This document shows, piece by piece, positions 28,890-41,801 of a stretch of 64,000 bases of DNA. The stretch is from Siphonodentalium dalli. Its lineage: Eukaryota; Mollusca; Scaphopoda; Gadilida; Siphonodentaliidae. Below the pieces are notes generated by a model. The model saw only the letters and a list, made by a program, of their open reading frames with translations, ran no database searches and was not told the origin of the DNA. How positions within the stretch are numbered: position 1 is the first letter of the stretch; each line of letters opens with the position of its first letter. The position numbers were made by a program, and so were the translations under genes. Location of the stretch: NCBI GenBank assembly GCA_032622095.1, contig CP136068.1, forward strand, positions 53,004,443 through 53,068,442. Direction: 5' to 3'.

Positions 28890-29900
28890 AGCGCACGTGA
28901 CATGTATGCATTTTTCAAAAGACAATCAAAGAAATCCCGAAAATGACCCATTTAAAAATTATACCATGTTTGAAAATAATGATATTGTTGATGTGCCTAT
29001 TACGCAGGACGAAATACTCAATACGGTGCCATCTCTTGTAAACGGTAAAAGTCAGAGAATTGATAACGTACTTAATGAGCACACCCAAAGTACCATCGAA
29101 ATCATGCTACCACTGTATACCAAATGGTTTAATTTGATACTCAACACTGGTATAAAATTCCAGGTGATTGGTTGATTGTCACAGTTATTCCTGTGTATAA
29201 GACTAATGGAGATAATACCTCACCAGAACATATTAGACCGATAAATATCCTTAGCTGCCTCGGACAAATATTCACAAAAATTGTTAATACAAGGATAACA
29301 TCCTGTGCAGAATCAATATTGGCATTGGCAACGAACAAGCTGGTTTCGGGAGAGGTTTCTCAACTTCAGACCGTATCTTATCTCTAGAATTTTTCACTAG
29401 TATTTATCGAAAAGCAAATAGGAAACTGTTTTGTACATTATTTGATTTTAAACAAGCATTCGATAGCGTTTGGCACATATGTTTATGGCAGAAAATGGCA
29501 ACGGTGGGTATCAATGGCAAGTTTTTCCAATTTATAAGGAGTATATATAAACAGTTGAAATCTAAGACAATATTGGTCAAGACATATCAGAGATGTGTCG
29601 TAAGTACTCTGGAGTATTGCAGGGTGAGAATGTTTCTGCTTCCCTTTCTTCCCCTGTACCCGAATGACCTTGAGCGTTTCCTTCAGACTTCTTGTACTGT
29701 TTTACGCCGATGATACGGTCATCTTCACGGAGACCGCTAAGGACAGGCGGAAAGCAATGAAAGAATTTTCTGAATAATGTTCATTTTGGAAACTTAGTGT
29801 GAATGTTAGTAAAACTAAAATGATGATTTTTGAGTGTGACAGAATCCCATACTCTCGCATACTATTTAATAACGAACCATTACAAATTGTTACAAATGTT
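28890..29900 (+). pseudogene. LINE-C reverse transcriptase remnant
   Basis: Decayed non-LTR RT pieces in several frames: ITQDEILNTVPSLVNGKSQ (near 28997), TVIPVYKTNGDN (near 29180), NILSCLGQIFTKIVNTRI (29245), LFDFKQAFDSVWH (near 29440), and the catalytic YADD (LLYADDTVIF near 29696-29725). The thumb piece (LSVNVSKTKMMIFE) follows. Both ends are truncated. It resembles LINE-D more than A or B. It starts 140 bp from the Polinton's right end. Confidence 0.75.
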
Positions 29901-30551
29901 TTTATATATATGCATATACACACACGATGAATGACATTTAATATGTCTGTTTTATGCTTTGTTTACACAAATGACATGTAAATTGTATTTTGTTTTCAAC
30001 ATGAACGGTTCTCATGCCAAAATATGGTTAGAACATTCAATAATGGAACTGATAGGGTGTCTTGGGGCCACCATACAACACCCTTTGTTTGGTAAAATAA
30101 GGTATAAGTAACGGAAGTCACCGTTGTGAAGACTCAGTTGGAAGGAATTTATTTGGAATAAGTATCTAATTGGCATACAATATTAATTTTGACACACCTG
30201 AGTTTTGTTTTAGTTATCCTGTCCTTTTTAAATTAAATTATCTGTGTAATATAAATAAATATAAATTGTAATGATGGTAATGCCTTCATTATACCTCCAT
30301 ATATATATGAAGTGTATCTCAATATACAAATTTTGCAAAAACATGTATACAATAAATTAGACAGATTTAAAGGAAGCTATAAATATAAAAAAAACAAGAG
30401 AATTAATTTTTTTATTTTGGAATATGAGCTTTTTACAGAGTTATGAATATGATTATATCTACGCACACAACCACGCACATGCGCATATGTATACATACGG
30501 ATATAGATATATGGAAGTTCTATACACTTGGCCTTCCTTGATTTCACATAC
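29901..30551. other. Noncoding, nothing recognised
   Basis: AT-rich DNA with short TA-rich tracts. No further lectin exon is visible here on the - strand. Confidence 0.45.
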
Positions 30552-30737
30552 CTGATGGTATGATGACTGTTTTGACGAATTCATACATCGCAATGCTTCT
30601 GATGTTGATCAAACGTGAACATGGACCAGCATTTGTGCAGTCAGTGATTGCAGCGTCCATGTTGACACCACTTTCAGGTATGTACAGGTAACACAAATTA
30701 AATGTCGCATCGAAGAGGAATGGATATGGACATTGAT
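30552..30737 (-). CDS. C-type lectin-like domain exon (internal exon)
   Basis: A - strand exon of 186 nt with acceptor 'aataatttcag' before 30737 and donor GTATGT (complement of 30546-30551). The reading starts and ends in phase 1, the usual symmetry of extracellular modules. It encodes about 61 residues beginning QCPYPFLFDATFNLCYLYI, then AAITDCTNAGPCSRLINIRS and MYEFVKTVIIPSG. The C-P-F...CY...A...C...G-L-I-I-S...FV pattern is the first half of a C-type lectin domain. The usual Trp after CY is Leu, so carbohydrate binding cannot be judged. The rest of the domain was not found, so this may be an active gene with long introns or an orphan exon. Confidence 0.6.
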
Positions 30738-31250
30738 CTGAAATTATTTACATCAGCAACCGTTTATAATGGTAGAAACAGACAATATAAACTATGCACA
30801 GATCAATCAAATCTATTACATTTATGCCACGCACAATAATTAGTACCTATACCTCAAACTGTATGGAATTTTCACAAGACACCGCTCATTTCAATCCAGA
30901 ATCTTATTTCAGATAACGCTATTCTAAGCCTAATATTTATTTATCATATACCTGCTGAATAGTAGATAACTCTCAATTTGAAAATATGCTGTGCAAACGA
31001 TTGGTTTTGACTTTTTCAATTTCTCGGGCAATATAGCTATTTAAGAATATAAAATTTCTCTTTTCGTTGAACCAATTTCCAGATAATTGTTGCGGAAGAA
31101 TACTGTGTACAAATATACTTTCACTATATATCATGAAATAGAACAATAGCATCGCTAGAGCGTGGCAATATACGCCCGTGGTTTGCACAAAATGTAAATA
31201 CGAACAAATGTCCATCTGATGTGATGGTGCAAAGACAGAACTTCATTCCA
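30738..31250. other. Noncoding, probably intronic
   Basis: AT-rich, no recognisable repeat or gene. If the lectin exon is expressed this is part of its upstream intron. Confidence 0.4.
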
Positions 31251-31545
31251 TTAAGTTCAAACTTACTAAAGTTATCATCAGGAAACCAAAATTGAGATCA
31301 AATTCCCCAAAAAGGCCCATTACTCTGGAAAAAATTGGCGGGCGGAACCCAAGTTCGAACTTGGCCAGTAAACTCACATACCAAAGTTCATTCCATTCAG
31401 TTCAGACTTATACAAATTTATCATCCGGAAATCAAATTTAGGTCAAATTCCAAAAATATAAAATGCCAATATCTCTGGCGAAAATGGCGGAACCCAAGTT
31501 CGAAGGTGACCTGAGACAGACAGCCCAATATCATATTACACCCCG
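31251..31545. repeat. Dispersed repeat, two degenerate ~130-bp units
   Basis: 'ccattaagttcaaacttact' ... 'ggcggaacccaagttcgaa' occurs twice (31251-31370 and 31383-31510) with moderate divergence, followed by a 'gacagacagcc' tail. It resembles the tail type of the 7351-8485 repeats. Confidence 0.55.
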
Positions 31546-33260
31546 TTTTTTTTAGACGGGCCAGGGGTGGGCCGAATTTTTTTTACGAGACATGAGGTGG
31601 GGGGTGGGTGGGTACCGGAGGCCGGAAACAGTTTTTGACCACCTTTTTTGCATTTTTTTTTCATTGACATATTTTCTACTGTTTTAAACATATTTGTTTA
31701 TATTTTGTGGCTTGTTGCAATATGAGAAGCACTAATACATTCAATATTGTTATAATTACCCTCATAAGTTGATATAAAATGGAAAAATAGTGAATATTGT
31801 GGGGGTGGGTCCCAAAATTTTCATTGACTTTTTTTGCGCGCAATTTGTTTTTAATTGTGTCTGTTTCAGCTTGTTTGGCAGTTTTTATATTGAAAATTGT
31901 CTAGTTCACGGTGTAGATCAATAAAAAAAAATACTTCAGATAGCTCTAGGGTAGGATGAACTTAATGCAGTCTGACAATATCAGCTAACAACTCATGACA
32001 GAATATTACAATAATTCTTATACTTCATGACAGTCTCTTTACTCATACAGTTAGTTGATGCATGAGTGTAATGTATGAACTAAATATTTGTATCAGTGTT
32101 TGTATACTAAATTGATTTTTAAATATACTTTTGTCAAATAATTATTTGAATTGTCAAATTATTTGTTTCAGTGTTGTTGACAACCATCAATACGCAAATA
32201 AGTAGACATGAAATAAAGTTTTAATAACATTTATTGAAAGAAACAAAAATATAACCTCCTTGGATAGTCTTCTGAAAAGAATAAAAATATTATTTAAATA
32301 GATGTGATTATAAACATTATAAACTGTTGCTGATGGCCAGGACACATTACAGTTTTGTTCACATTGTAATTATTATATCCCATAATTACCTGCATATACT
32401 AGTATGTAAATGACACTTAATGTCTAATTCAGGCTAATTTGAAAATTATCAAAGAAGAAAAAATTAATTTACTTAATTATTGTATATTTATAAGATGATG
32501 CGCATGCAAGGTGGTCTAGTTTAAAGGCACACATAAAGGTCATGTACAGAATGTGTGTGAATTTCTTATTGCACATGACCAGTACATGACCGAAGTTCAG
32601 CTCTGATTGTCCAAATGAATCTCAGTAATATACACCCGTGTATATGGATTTGGCACAAAATTGACCATCAACGTTCAAACTCAAAGGGTTAAGCATTATT
32701 TTAGGCCTAGTTCTAAGTCGTAGTGCGAGGTCGGGTCGGTGGTCATGCAGGCATACATAAAAGTGAATTCGTACACTGGTTCATATGCACATTTTCCTTT
32801 TTGGTATTACTATAGGCTCTAGGCCTACTAGTTGATGCTGGTTGATGCCATAACACTGGCCCTAGTTATTTTTTGTTGTCATTCCAGGGGATTCAACATA
32901 TTTTTCATCTACTCACCAGCTGTACTCACACAGATGAATAGGCTGGGTTATAAATTTACTAATATAATCACATAATATTCTACCTTTGTTGATTGCTTAG
33001 AGTTCAATTTTGCACATGTTTGTTAACAGGAAGTAACATTTAATTTGGTCTTTCAAAGAATGGACCAATATAGAGCGGTTGGTCGTTTTTACAGAGGGGA
33101 CCAACATAAAGCTTTGATGTTTTGGGGTGGGTGTCTAAAATTTTATGGAAAAAAAATGCAAGAAAGGGTGGGTGGGTGTAAAAAAAATGGAAATGTAAAA
33201 AAAAGTCCCCCACGTCTCGCAACTTTTTTACGCCCCCCCCCCCCTCTGAACGGGCGTATA
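31546..33260. repeat. Possible transposon or MITE bounded by G-rich ends; no coding content
   Basis: The left edge (GGGCCAGGGGTGGGCC... GGTGGGGGGTGGGTGGG) and the right edge (GGGTGGGTGGGTG ... ACGCCCCCCCC ... GAACGGGCG, 33165-33260) carry the G-rich/T-rich sequence also seen near 2576, 3530 and 37480. The interior, 31700-33040, is AT-rich and I find no gene. Whether it is one element or two insertions is unclear. Confidence 0.35.
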
Positions 33261-33979
33261 AAAATTGTTTCTCGTTCAAGAAACTTGGCCAATTTCTTGC
33301 GACATGTATATCAAAACTGCTGACTCCATATATACTCCATATATGCGCCATAATTATTTGACTGTAGTTTATCCATGGAATAATGTAATTCCTCGCTTTT
33401 TGGATACCATATTCATGCATATGACATTAGATTACGGTATGTTTTATTTAAATGAATGGGCCACAGGCACCGTATGAAAATATCATTAGATATTGATTTC
33501 CGTCAAATCAGATCAGGTTTGAAACCCCAACTGTCATCCATATTATAGGTCCATGGTCGAGTCTCAACGGCTATGAGGATATATACCATTTGAAGGAATC
33601 CATTCCACTCAGAGGTCAGTCTGGACACGGGTACGAATGATACACAGAGCGACCTCCAATTTTTTCAAAGGTCGTTTCACTCTGGTGAAGTGGTCATTGT
33701 ACAGTCCAACGTTTGTGCAGTTCTAAACAAGCGGTCTGATGAAGTAAATGGTTGTTTGCTTCTAGCTACTTGCTTGAGAATGGTATTTAGTGAAGATATC
33801 ATATGTTTTAATTTATTAAAAATACCATACGATGGCAAATAGCTCATTTCGGCAGAAACCCAATTTCCCATGTATGGCGAATAGCGAGTACGGCTTCGTG
33901 GAGCTAAAATATCAGAGAACCAGCCCGAATCAAACCATATGTAAGAAATATAATCATTTGAAAGTCCTGATTTTTGGAT

Positions 33980-34285
33980 GACGAAACAAGCAGGGACCAG
34001 GCGACTTTGGTACAAAATTTCAACAGTTGGAAATTTCATACCTAACACAACATTAGTTGGAAATTTCACACTAACAATAGGCTGAAATATTTCTTATAGT
34101 TTGATTTTCCAACAATTTATTAGTGGGAAATTTGTTATTTTTAACCAACATTTGCATATTTTCCTACTTTTTGTAAAAATTTGACTCAAAAGGCCATCAG
34201 TTGGAATTTTCCAACCTTAGGAGGGTTGAGGGTGGAAATTTTCAACATTTTGAAAGCTTGCCTGCTGGTCCCTCCCATGGCCAGT
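33980..34285. repeat. Dispersed AT-rich repeat ('caacagttggaaatttcata'), copy 1
   Basis: Shares order and wording with 47830-48150 ('ggaaatttcatacctgacac', 'caacaatttattattggtga', 'catcagttggaaatgatcca'). A short piece also occurs at 60615-60690. Divergence is about what an old MITE family would show. Confidence 0.55.
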
Positions 34286-35353
34286 CAAGACAGTTAATTA
34301 ATTTAAGAAAACAATATTTTTCTAATTTATTTGCAGAAAAAGTCCATACACAGGGAGGGGTTTGGTGGGTCGTTCGAGGTCTAACAAATTTTGTGATGCA
34401 AATTATTTCCAATCAACATATTAATTAAAGATTAATTAGGAAACATTAAGATATTGGAATTATATCACTTATTTGTGTACTGTGCTTACCCGTTGCATCA
34501 TTTCTGAGTATTATATGCCCCTATTAGTGACTACAGAACACTATATATACATCACTAGTTGAGACACTCATGATCATATTATACCGTTATATGGCAACAG
34601 CAACACCTTATCTTTAACACTGAGTTGTTCAGGCGGGGGGGGGGGGGTCTGCAATTTATTTCCGAACACTAGACGGGTGTGTGGGTGTTTCAGCAGCCCG
34701 GCTAACACAATTTTTCCTGGCTCCGTAATTTTTTTCCTGTAGTCATTTTTCTTCAAAATAATGCGACAAAAGGTTTTAAGAATGCTTCTATTATGAAATA
34801 GGTATGAACTGAACTCTTGGTAGGGGGTTTGAGTTCACTATCAGTTAATAATGAGGGATGACACCGATGGGTAATAAAAAAGGTAAGTTTGCTAAATGTT
34901 TTTATCAATGAACATTGACATGGAAAGGCTCAGGTTTAAATAGTTCTATTAAAAATCATTTATTCAACCTGATACAAATGAAAACATAACACAATAGATT
35001 CTTCAAATAAATGTAAACTCTACAAATAAAAATAGACTATTCAAAAAACCATAAAAAAATAAAACATAAAGGTGTTAAAACAAACTTTAACCGGTTTCAA
35101 CATTGTTCGGTACATGGGTCTAGGATCAACTCCAGATGGGAGCTGTCGAAGTTGGAACGATCGATGAAAAACATGGCCACTCTTTGCACCACTAAATCCT
35201 TTAGCACACCATACAGAGCTTATCCCTCAACCGATCAACAAACTTAATATGAAACCTCTCAATGGGTGCCTACCATTATTTCACGAATTCTGTGAAAAAG
35301 ACATGGCTGCCAGCGGCCATCTTGGATTTTACTCTTTGTATGACTAAATCCTT
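34286..35353. other. Noncoding, nothing recognised
   Basis: AT-rich with a G run at 34635-34648. 35130-35350 has 'catggctgccagcggccatc' wording that recurs near 37275, pointing to a dispersed repeat. Confidence 0.4.
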
Positions 35354-35817
35354 TAGGAATCACGGAACTAAATGGTTTCCCATAGGCGACAGTGTTAACG
35401 TTTCGGCCAAATTCGCTGAATTGAAGCCTGCAGGCCATACCAGTGATGTTTACCCAGCTAGATTGACACCAGTTGATCACGAAAATGCAAGAAAAATCAT
35501 AGGTCATGTGTTTACTTTTTAAAATAAATCCCCAAGTGTACGACAGGGCTATCTCACAGCCAAATTTGATCTGGAAAAACCCAGATCTACAACAGCTAGT
35601 TAAATACATTTCCCGCTCACAAAAATCCGTTCCCCCATTCATTCACCAGTTTAAATTATTTAGATATTATGTACAAATCAAATAAACGCGATGTCATCCT
35701 TTAATAACGTGTCGCATGTATCAGGTGAAGGTCATTCTTCAGTTACCTTCACCTTTAGGGTTCCACGGTGTACTCGCTCCCCGACTCTAGAACACATTTA
35801 GCTCCCTGATTCCTATA
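35354..35817. repeat. 464-bp duplicated segment, copy 1
   Basis: Matches 36699-37162 without a gap at an offset of 1345 bp. I see only a couple of base changes (AGGGTTCC versus AGAATTCC near 35757). The - strand open frame in it has no protein-family features and is cut differently in the second copy, so it is probably not a gene. Confidence 0.9.
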
Positions 35818-36698
35818 TATATGTATATGTGTGAATAACAGCGTTTCTTATAGTATTTTATCAAAATATAGACCTTACTGAAATCAAAAATGGATTATAT
35901 CGAGCAGTAGTGGTTTATTTTTCCAATATGAGGCATCCTGAAAATTAGTGTCAATCCTCAAAATAAAGCAAAAAAAAGAAGCTTTTTTTCAATTTTACTA
36001 GCTAATGCATCTTGTATAACTGAAGTATGTCCTTATATACCATAATATTACTAAATTGAAGAGGAAATGTTAATATACATTTTGAGAGGGATATATTGTC
36101 CAATTTTAAACCCTTTTCGTGCAGAATTTGGCAATTTATAATAAATATTTACCAAAATTAACAGAAAATAAAAAAATATATATTTTAATAGCAATGTAAA
36201 GCAACCATAAGTCAATTTAAATATCGAAACATTATGATACAACATCAGACACAGCCTCAGGCATGAAATTTTACCAGATGGCAGGGCATACTGTCTGTTT
36301 AACAAAGCTGCCATGACAGTTTTGCACGACAGTAACTCTAGTGGTGATGCCATCACCCCCCCCCCAACTTGGGGTGGGGCTACGGTCCCAGATAAGGCTA
36401 CTGGGTGCCGGAAATGCTTAATTGGGTCAAATGACACATTTTCCCAATGGGGTGGGGGGCTAACACTCCTCACAATTGTGGGGAGGGGGGCTTTAGACCC
36501 CCTGACCCCCTAATGGTACCTGACATCCATGGAAAATTACCAGATTTATCACTTTCTTTACTATCTACAGGCGAATCCATGCGTTTCTTCTTTAAATCTG
36601 TCCAAAATGTGGTCATTTTCATTTGAAAATAAGAAAATATGGAAATAACAACTTATCATGGTGAGACGTGAAATTTCGTAAAATTCAAATTTTTCTTA
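35818..36698. other. Spacer between the 464-bp copies
   Basis: AT-rich, with C-run and G-run tracts at 36355-36366 and 36450-36512. No gene is recognised. Confidence 0.45.
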
Positions 36699-37162
36699 TA
36701 GGAATCACGGAACTAAATGGTTTCCCATAGGCGACAGTGTTAACGTTTCGGCCAAATTCGCTGAATTGAAGCCTGCAGGCCATACCAGTGATGTTTACCC
36801 AGCTAGATTGACACCAGTTGATCACGAAAATGCAAGAAAAATCATAGGTCATGTGTTTACTTTTTAAAATAAATCCCCAAGTGTACGACAGGGCTATCTC
36901 ACAGCCAAATTTGATCTGGAAAAACCCAGATCTACAACAGCTAGTTAAATACATTTCCCGCTCACAAAAATCCGTTCCCCCATTCATTCACCAGTTTAAA
37001 TTATTTAGATATTATGTACAAATCAAATAAACGCGATGTCATCCTTTAATAACGTGTCGCATGTATCAGGTGAAGGTCATTCTTCAGTTACCTTCACCTT
37101 TAGAATTCCACGGTGTACTCGCTCCCCGACTCTAGAACACATTTAGCTCCCTGATTCCTATA
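36699..37162. repeat. 464-bp duplicated segment, copy 2
   Basis: See copy 1 at 35354. The sequence after 37162 ('catcttacaggtcaaatttg') differs from that after copy 1, so the breakpoints are clear. Confidence 0.9.
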
Positions 37163-37474
37163 GCACATCTTACAGGTCAAATTTGTCATCCAATCGTCAC
37201 CAAACTTCAAATGGATATTCGGGGTGACCTCAAGATGGAAGCCTCCCTTTTCCCCCGAAATATGTTCAAAACAAACATGGCCACCAGCAGCCATCTTGGA
37301 TTTCAAATGTGAATCCATCAGCACAACCTACAGCCCACATTTATTGGAGAATTGCTTTGAAACTTTACAGCCTTATTGGTAAATCAAAATAGGAATGTTT
37401 CTATAACCATGATATGGAACATAGATCGGATAAGATCAGGACAACTAAGTACAAGAGTCATTTGAAGCAGTTTG

Positions 37475-37600
37475 AAGGGGGTGGGTCCCTATCCCAGAAT
37501 CGGATAAAATAAAAATTAGGGGGTGGTGGGTACCCAGAGGGAGGAAAAAATTAAAATGCGCCTAGTGTCCGGAATTTTTTTCCTGACCACCCCGTGAGTT
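37475..37600. repeat. G/T-rich dispersed repeat fragment
   Basis: GGGGGTGGGTCCC ... GGGGGTGGTGGGTACCC, then A-runs and CCTGACCACCCC. Same wording as near 3520-3600 and 31590-31650. Confidence 0.45.
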
Positions 37601-37654
37601 GTTAAGAATTTTGTCGCAGAATCAAATGGACACATTGCAACGAGACTGGAAGTC

Positions 37655-37865
37655 TCTACTGAAGAGGGTAGCACCACTACAACGGCTGTTGACGACAGTG
37701 ATTGTTGATGCTGCATTCACGTGAAGAGGGATAGTGGGTGTCCAGGTAGCATTCAACTGAAGAGGGTAGCCCCGCTACAAAGACAGTTGACGACAGTGAG
37801 TGTTGAGATTGCATTCACGTGGAGAGGGGTAGTGGGTGTTCATGCAGCATTCACGGAGCTAGTTT
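37655..37865. repeat. Tandem ~120-bp duplication
   Basis: 'gaagagggtagcaccactac' ... 'gcattcacgtgaagagggat' is repeated about 120 bp later as 'gaagagggtagccccgctac' ... 'gcattcacgtggagaggggt'. About 1.8 copies. Confidence 0.7.
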
Positions 37866-40229
37866 GTGGCATCGATTTCACTCACGCAGTTTAGAGTGGA
37901 CCACGCGTTGGGGAAAGAGGACATTGTTATGGAGTTTTTGTGGCCATATTTACCCTCAACCACACTACCCATTGAATTATGTGCTACCTTTGCATAAGGT
38001 ACAAGTTTGTTTATGCTAAAATAGTTATGAGCACATTGCTCCTCATTACTGGAAGCGTTACAATTGTATTTCACAGAACTCAGTCTTTATCATTAATATA
38101 TTTCTATCTGGTCAACACAATTGCAAAAATATGCTTTGAAGTACAGTTTTTCAATGCCAGTCATCTGATTACTAATTGTTTTCAGTATTTCAATGAAGTT
38201 TGGAAAAAGAAACAAAATAAAACTGCCAATAAATATTTGTATCTGTAACAAAATTACAAACAGTACTCAGGCATGACCTATAATTATAAAATGTTCAAAA
38301 GAGGATTGGGCAACAAGCTTATGGGCTTTTGTTAAGTCCTATCCTCAGAGAATAAAATTAATGTTGCCCCAGGTATCTTGGAAAAGATACCATTGGGGTA
38401 TAGCAGACGGGTTAAGTTCTGTATCCATGGTCCGAATAATAACGTTTAGATGAAGGGACAGGAAATGGAAAGGGAGTACATGCAGTAATTGAAAAGGGGT
38501 CATTCAACTTACCATTAATAACAGGATATGATATATCACAGAGAGATAAGAGAGGAGTGTACCATGTTAAATTTGTCACAAGCCGAAGAAAGTCTTAATA
38601 CAAAACAAATTTGATCACGCTACGACCCAATTGGAGGGAATTTCGAAACGGCGGGTGATCAGGATTATTTACATTGAATCAACGAACTGTTAAATTAATG
38701 TATTTAATAAGTATTTAATAAGTGACAGAATGTGTATGTACCTTAATTAAATATTCAGTTGTAGAGGGCGAGGTGGTTGGGCTACAAACACGTTCAGTAG
38801 CTATAATTTAAGACATTTACATATAATTTATTACTAATAATCGTAGTTTCGGCGTCGACCACTTACCCGTTAGTTAGAAGCGGCCAATACGAATAACGAA
38901 CTTCTGTACTAGATCGAAAAAATTTATGTTCAAATCATCAGTGAGTTCGCGCTACCCATACAATAGTACATCGGGTGATATTCTAATTGATGGCAGATCC
39001 GCTAAACTTTCAGTTTTTGCTTGAGTATATAATGGACATTTAAACAGAAAATGATATACAGATTCAATTTCAAAAATGTTTCTCTCTGAGACTTTTACAG
39101 CAGTCAATGATTACCAAAACCATTTTATATTTTAATACTATTGTAGACCACACATACGCAATCAAACAATCACTGACATACTGTCCAGTTCATTATGATG
39201 TCACACTAATCACGGAGAGCATCGGCCAACAAACTTAAACACTCTATGTGCACGTGCATAATTATAATTGTTAGATGAATGTTATAGGCCACCAGAAGAT
39301 GAAATCCATATACATAATGCATATATATTCACTCAGGTTTTGTATTGTACTGTGTTGGAATATGCTAAAAAGTAATTTCTGGAAAGAACCTGGCTGATAT
39401 AATTTTGTTACTTATTATTATGATTTATTTACTATATTGGGAGGAGGAGGGTTCCAAAATGTTGGCCAGGATTTTGTTAGGATTTCCATGTTCAGATTTC
39501 AAAATGTTATCACACCGGTCGAACCATGGTCGGCCCGGTGTGTCCTTGTCCTCCCCTGTGGCAGTGTGAATTTGACTGAAATTAGACGACTAGATACTAG
39601 ATAGTAGAACCATGGTCAGCCCTGTGAAGTATGTTCCTCTCTCTCGCTGGTGACCACAAGACTATACTGACCAATTCAGAATAGGCTACCATCCAAAATA
39701 AACGAGAGGCCGATCACGATCGGCAGATGTTTAACACATACCTTGGCGATAGCGACTAGCTATAACTAATAATTGGTCAAAGATATGATCACAGTAATCC
39801 ATATATCAGTACCTAACTTAAAATCAAAAGCTCAAATAATTTGTCTTAAGAAGGGGTTAAAGTATTTAGGGTGAGGAGGAGACGTTTTAAATCTCATAAC
39901 TCTGTCCCTATTCACACAAGGACCTCACACTGTGAGATCCAATCGTTTAGCCATTAATCAATTTGACAGATAGGATAAACAATTATCCAACCAGCAGGTT
40001 GTTTATCTTTACCTTCATACAACCACCCCCTAGAGCTCTGTAACATATGTCATCACTCAATTAATAACAGATTTCGCTTGGAATGACATCTATTAAAGGT
40101 ACTCTCATATACTCTGGATATTGGATGTTCACATGGTAATTTATTGATATCATTATATTACATGCAACTATTGCAATAAAGTCTTCATATTTTCAAAACA
40201 GGACATCACACCTAAGTTTTTTAATGTTT
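37866..40229. other. Long noncoding stretch, nothing recognised
   Basis: AT-rich DNA without ORFs of protein-like composition, hairpins or clear tandem repeats. A short direct repeat 'accatggtc(g/a)gccc' occurs at 39526 and 39610. Confidence 0.4.
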
Positions 40230-40680
40230 TTTGTGTGTTAAATTGAGCGCGATGAGTTCAATCTAAAAAACTAATAAAAAAAATTCGAATGTTTTTCAAA
40301 AAAGGGTCATAACTCCTTTAAAAAAATCGAATCAAACCATATTCGAACTCGATCTGTATTTTGGGCTGACAATCTCACATACCAAATTTTGTGTCAATCA
40401 GATAAAAAATGTTTGAGTTATGGCAGCATGCGTGAATTCTAAGTCGAAAAGGGCCATAACTCTGTAAAACAAACTCGGATCAAATCCATATTCTAACTCG
40501 ATTTGTATTTTGGGCTCAGAAACCTATATACAAAATTTGGTTCCGATCAAATAGAAAACGTTTGAGTTATCGCATTATGCGTAAAGTGTATACAGACGGA
40601 CGGACGGACGAACGACGAGTTGTCAATCCGGATGTTGACACTATGTGTACCATACTATGGTATGGGTACACATAGAAAGT
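40230..40680. repeat. 'gggccataactc' dispersed repeat, copy 1
   Basis: Two internal units of about 130 bp, each with 'agggccataactc', 'tattttgggctga' and 'gtttgagttat'. It ends in a CGGACGGACGGACGAACG tail. This repeat style is frequent in molluscan genomes as far as I know, which is one reason for the taxon guess. Confidence 0.6.
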
Positions 40681-41370
40681 TTTATCTCATGCATAGTACA
40701 AGAAAAATGTATCAAACCTGGTGTGCCCCTTTAATATTTTAATTCACATTTGTAATCAATTGAAATCAATGTCGAAAAAGCTTTTCATTAATATATAAAT
40801 AAAACAAACTAGACCTACAGTTCTAAAAGTGTTATGAACAATTATTTTGTTCTCATAGACTGATACAGAGCTCTCAAGTTTTAAAAAATTTGAAAACCAA
40901 AGTTGTCTAAACACAATCACATTATTAACCTCCAATAGTAATGCTATTAACAATAAAGCCAGATTATGCCTTTAAGAATTTAAATAACCATACATATAAA
41001 ATATAATAGTATAGACATTCCATCTATGATATCTCATCATATGGCCAACACATCTCCCTGCAGTTAATTAACTCAATGCAAGAGAGAGTCATTGTAACTG
41101 GATACTGCCTCTGTGTGAGAAGAGAACTTCATGGCATTGTAAACCTGATTTATTAGATTCTATCTGACAGTGCAAACTGTGTATAACTTTGATATATTTT
41201 AGAGATGAAGAAATAGTTGAATAGGTTCATTGTTAAAGTGTCATGTTACCCCCCTAAAAATCAACCGAGCGTGATGCCTTGAACAAGTTATGAACTAGTT
41301 GTCATAGCAATGTTCCACAGTCCACACCAAATATCACTCCCAACACCAAATTGGAATTTTTCAAGAATTA
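40681..41370. other. Noncoding between repeat copies
   Basis: AT-rich, nothing recognised. Confidence 0.4.
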
Positions 41371-41600
41371 ATAGAGTTAATTAAAATAACCAAAGGGCCA
41401 TAACTCCATTAAAAAAAAAGGATCAAACCCATAATCGAACTCGATCTGTATTTTGGGCTGAGAAACTGGCATACCAAATTTGGTTCCGATCAGATAAAAA
41501 TTGTTTGAGTTATGACAGCATGCATGAATTCGAAGTCGAAAAAGGGCCATAACTCCGTAAAAAAAACTCGGATCAAACCCATATTCAACCCCAAGAAACT
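41371..41600. repeat. 'gggccataactc' dispersed repeat, copy 2
   Basis: Same units as 40230-40680 ('aagggccataactccattaa', 'gaactcgatctgtattttgg', 'gaaaaagggccataactccg'). The CGGACGGA tail is missing. Confidence 0.6.
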
Positions 41601-41801
41601 TTGGTCTGGTTCAAGGGTGGGGTGCAGTTGGGAATTCCAAGGTAGACACCCCGCACCTCAACAGAGAAAATGTAGCCAGGTCCCCGAGTCCAAGTGGTCA
41701 ATTACAAAAGAATAACATGTCATATAATGAATTTAACCATGCACGAGCTCCACCGGTTGCATACACGAACCTTTGGTTATATCTGTTTCCCTTCCACATA
41801 C

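Noticed and set aside
35259-35642. 127-aa - strand ORF in the duplicated segment
   Set aside because: The second copy truncates it, there are no family features, and the open length can be explained by chance.
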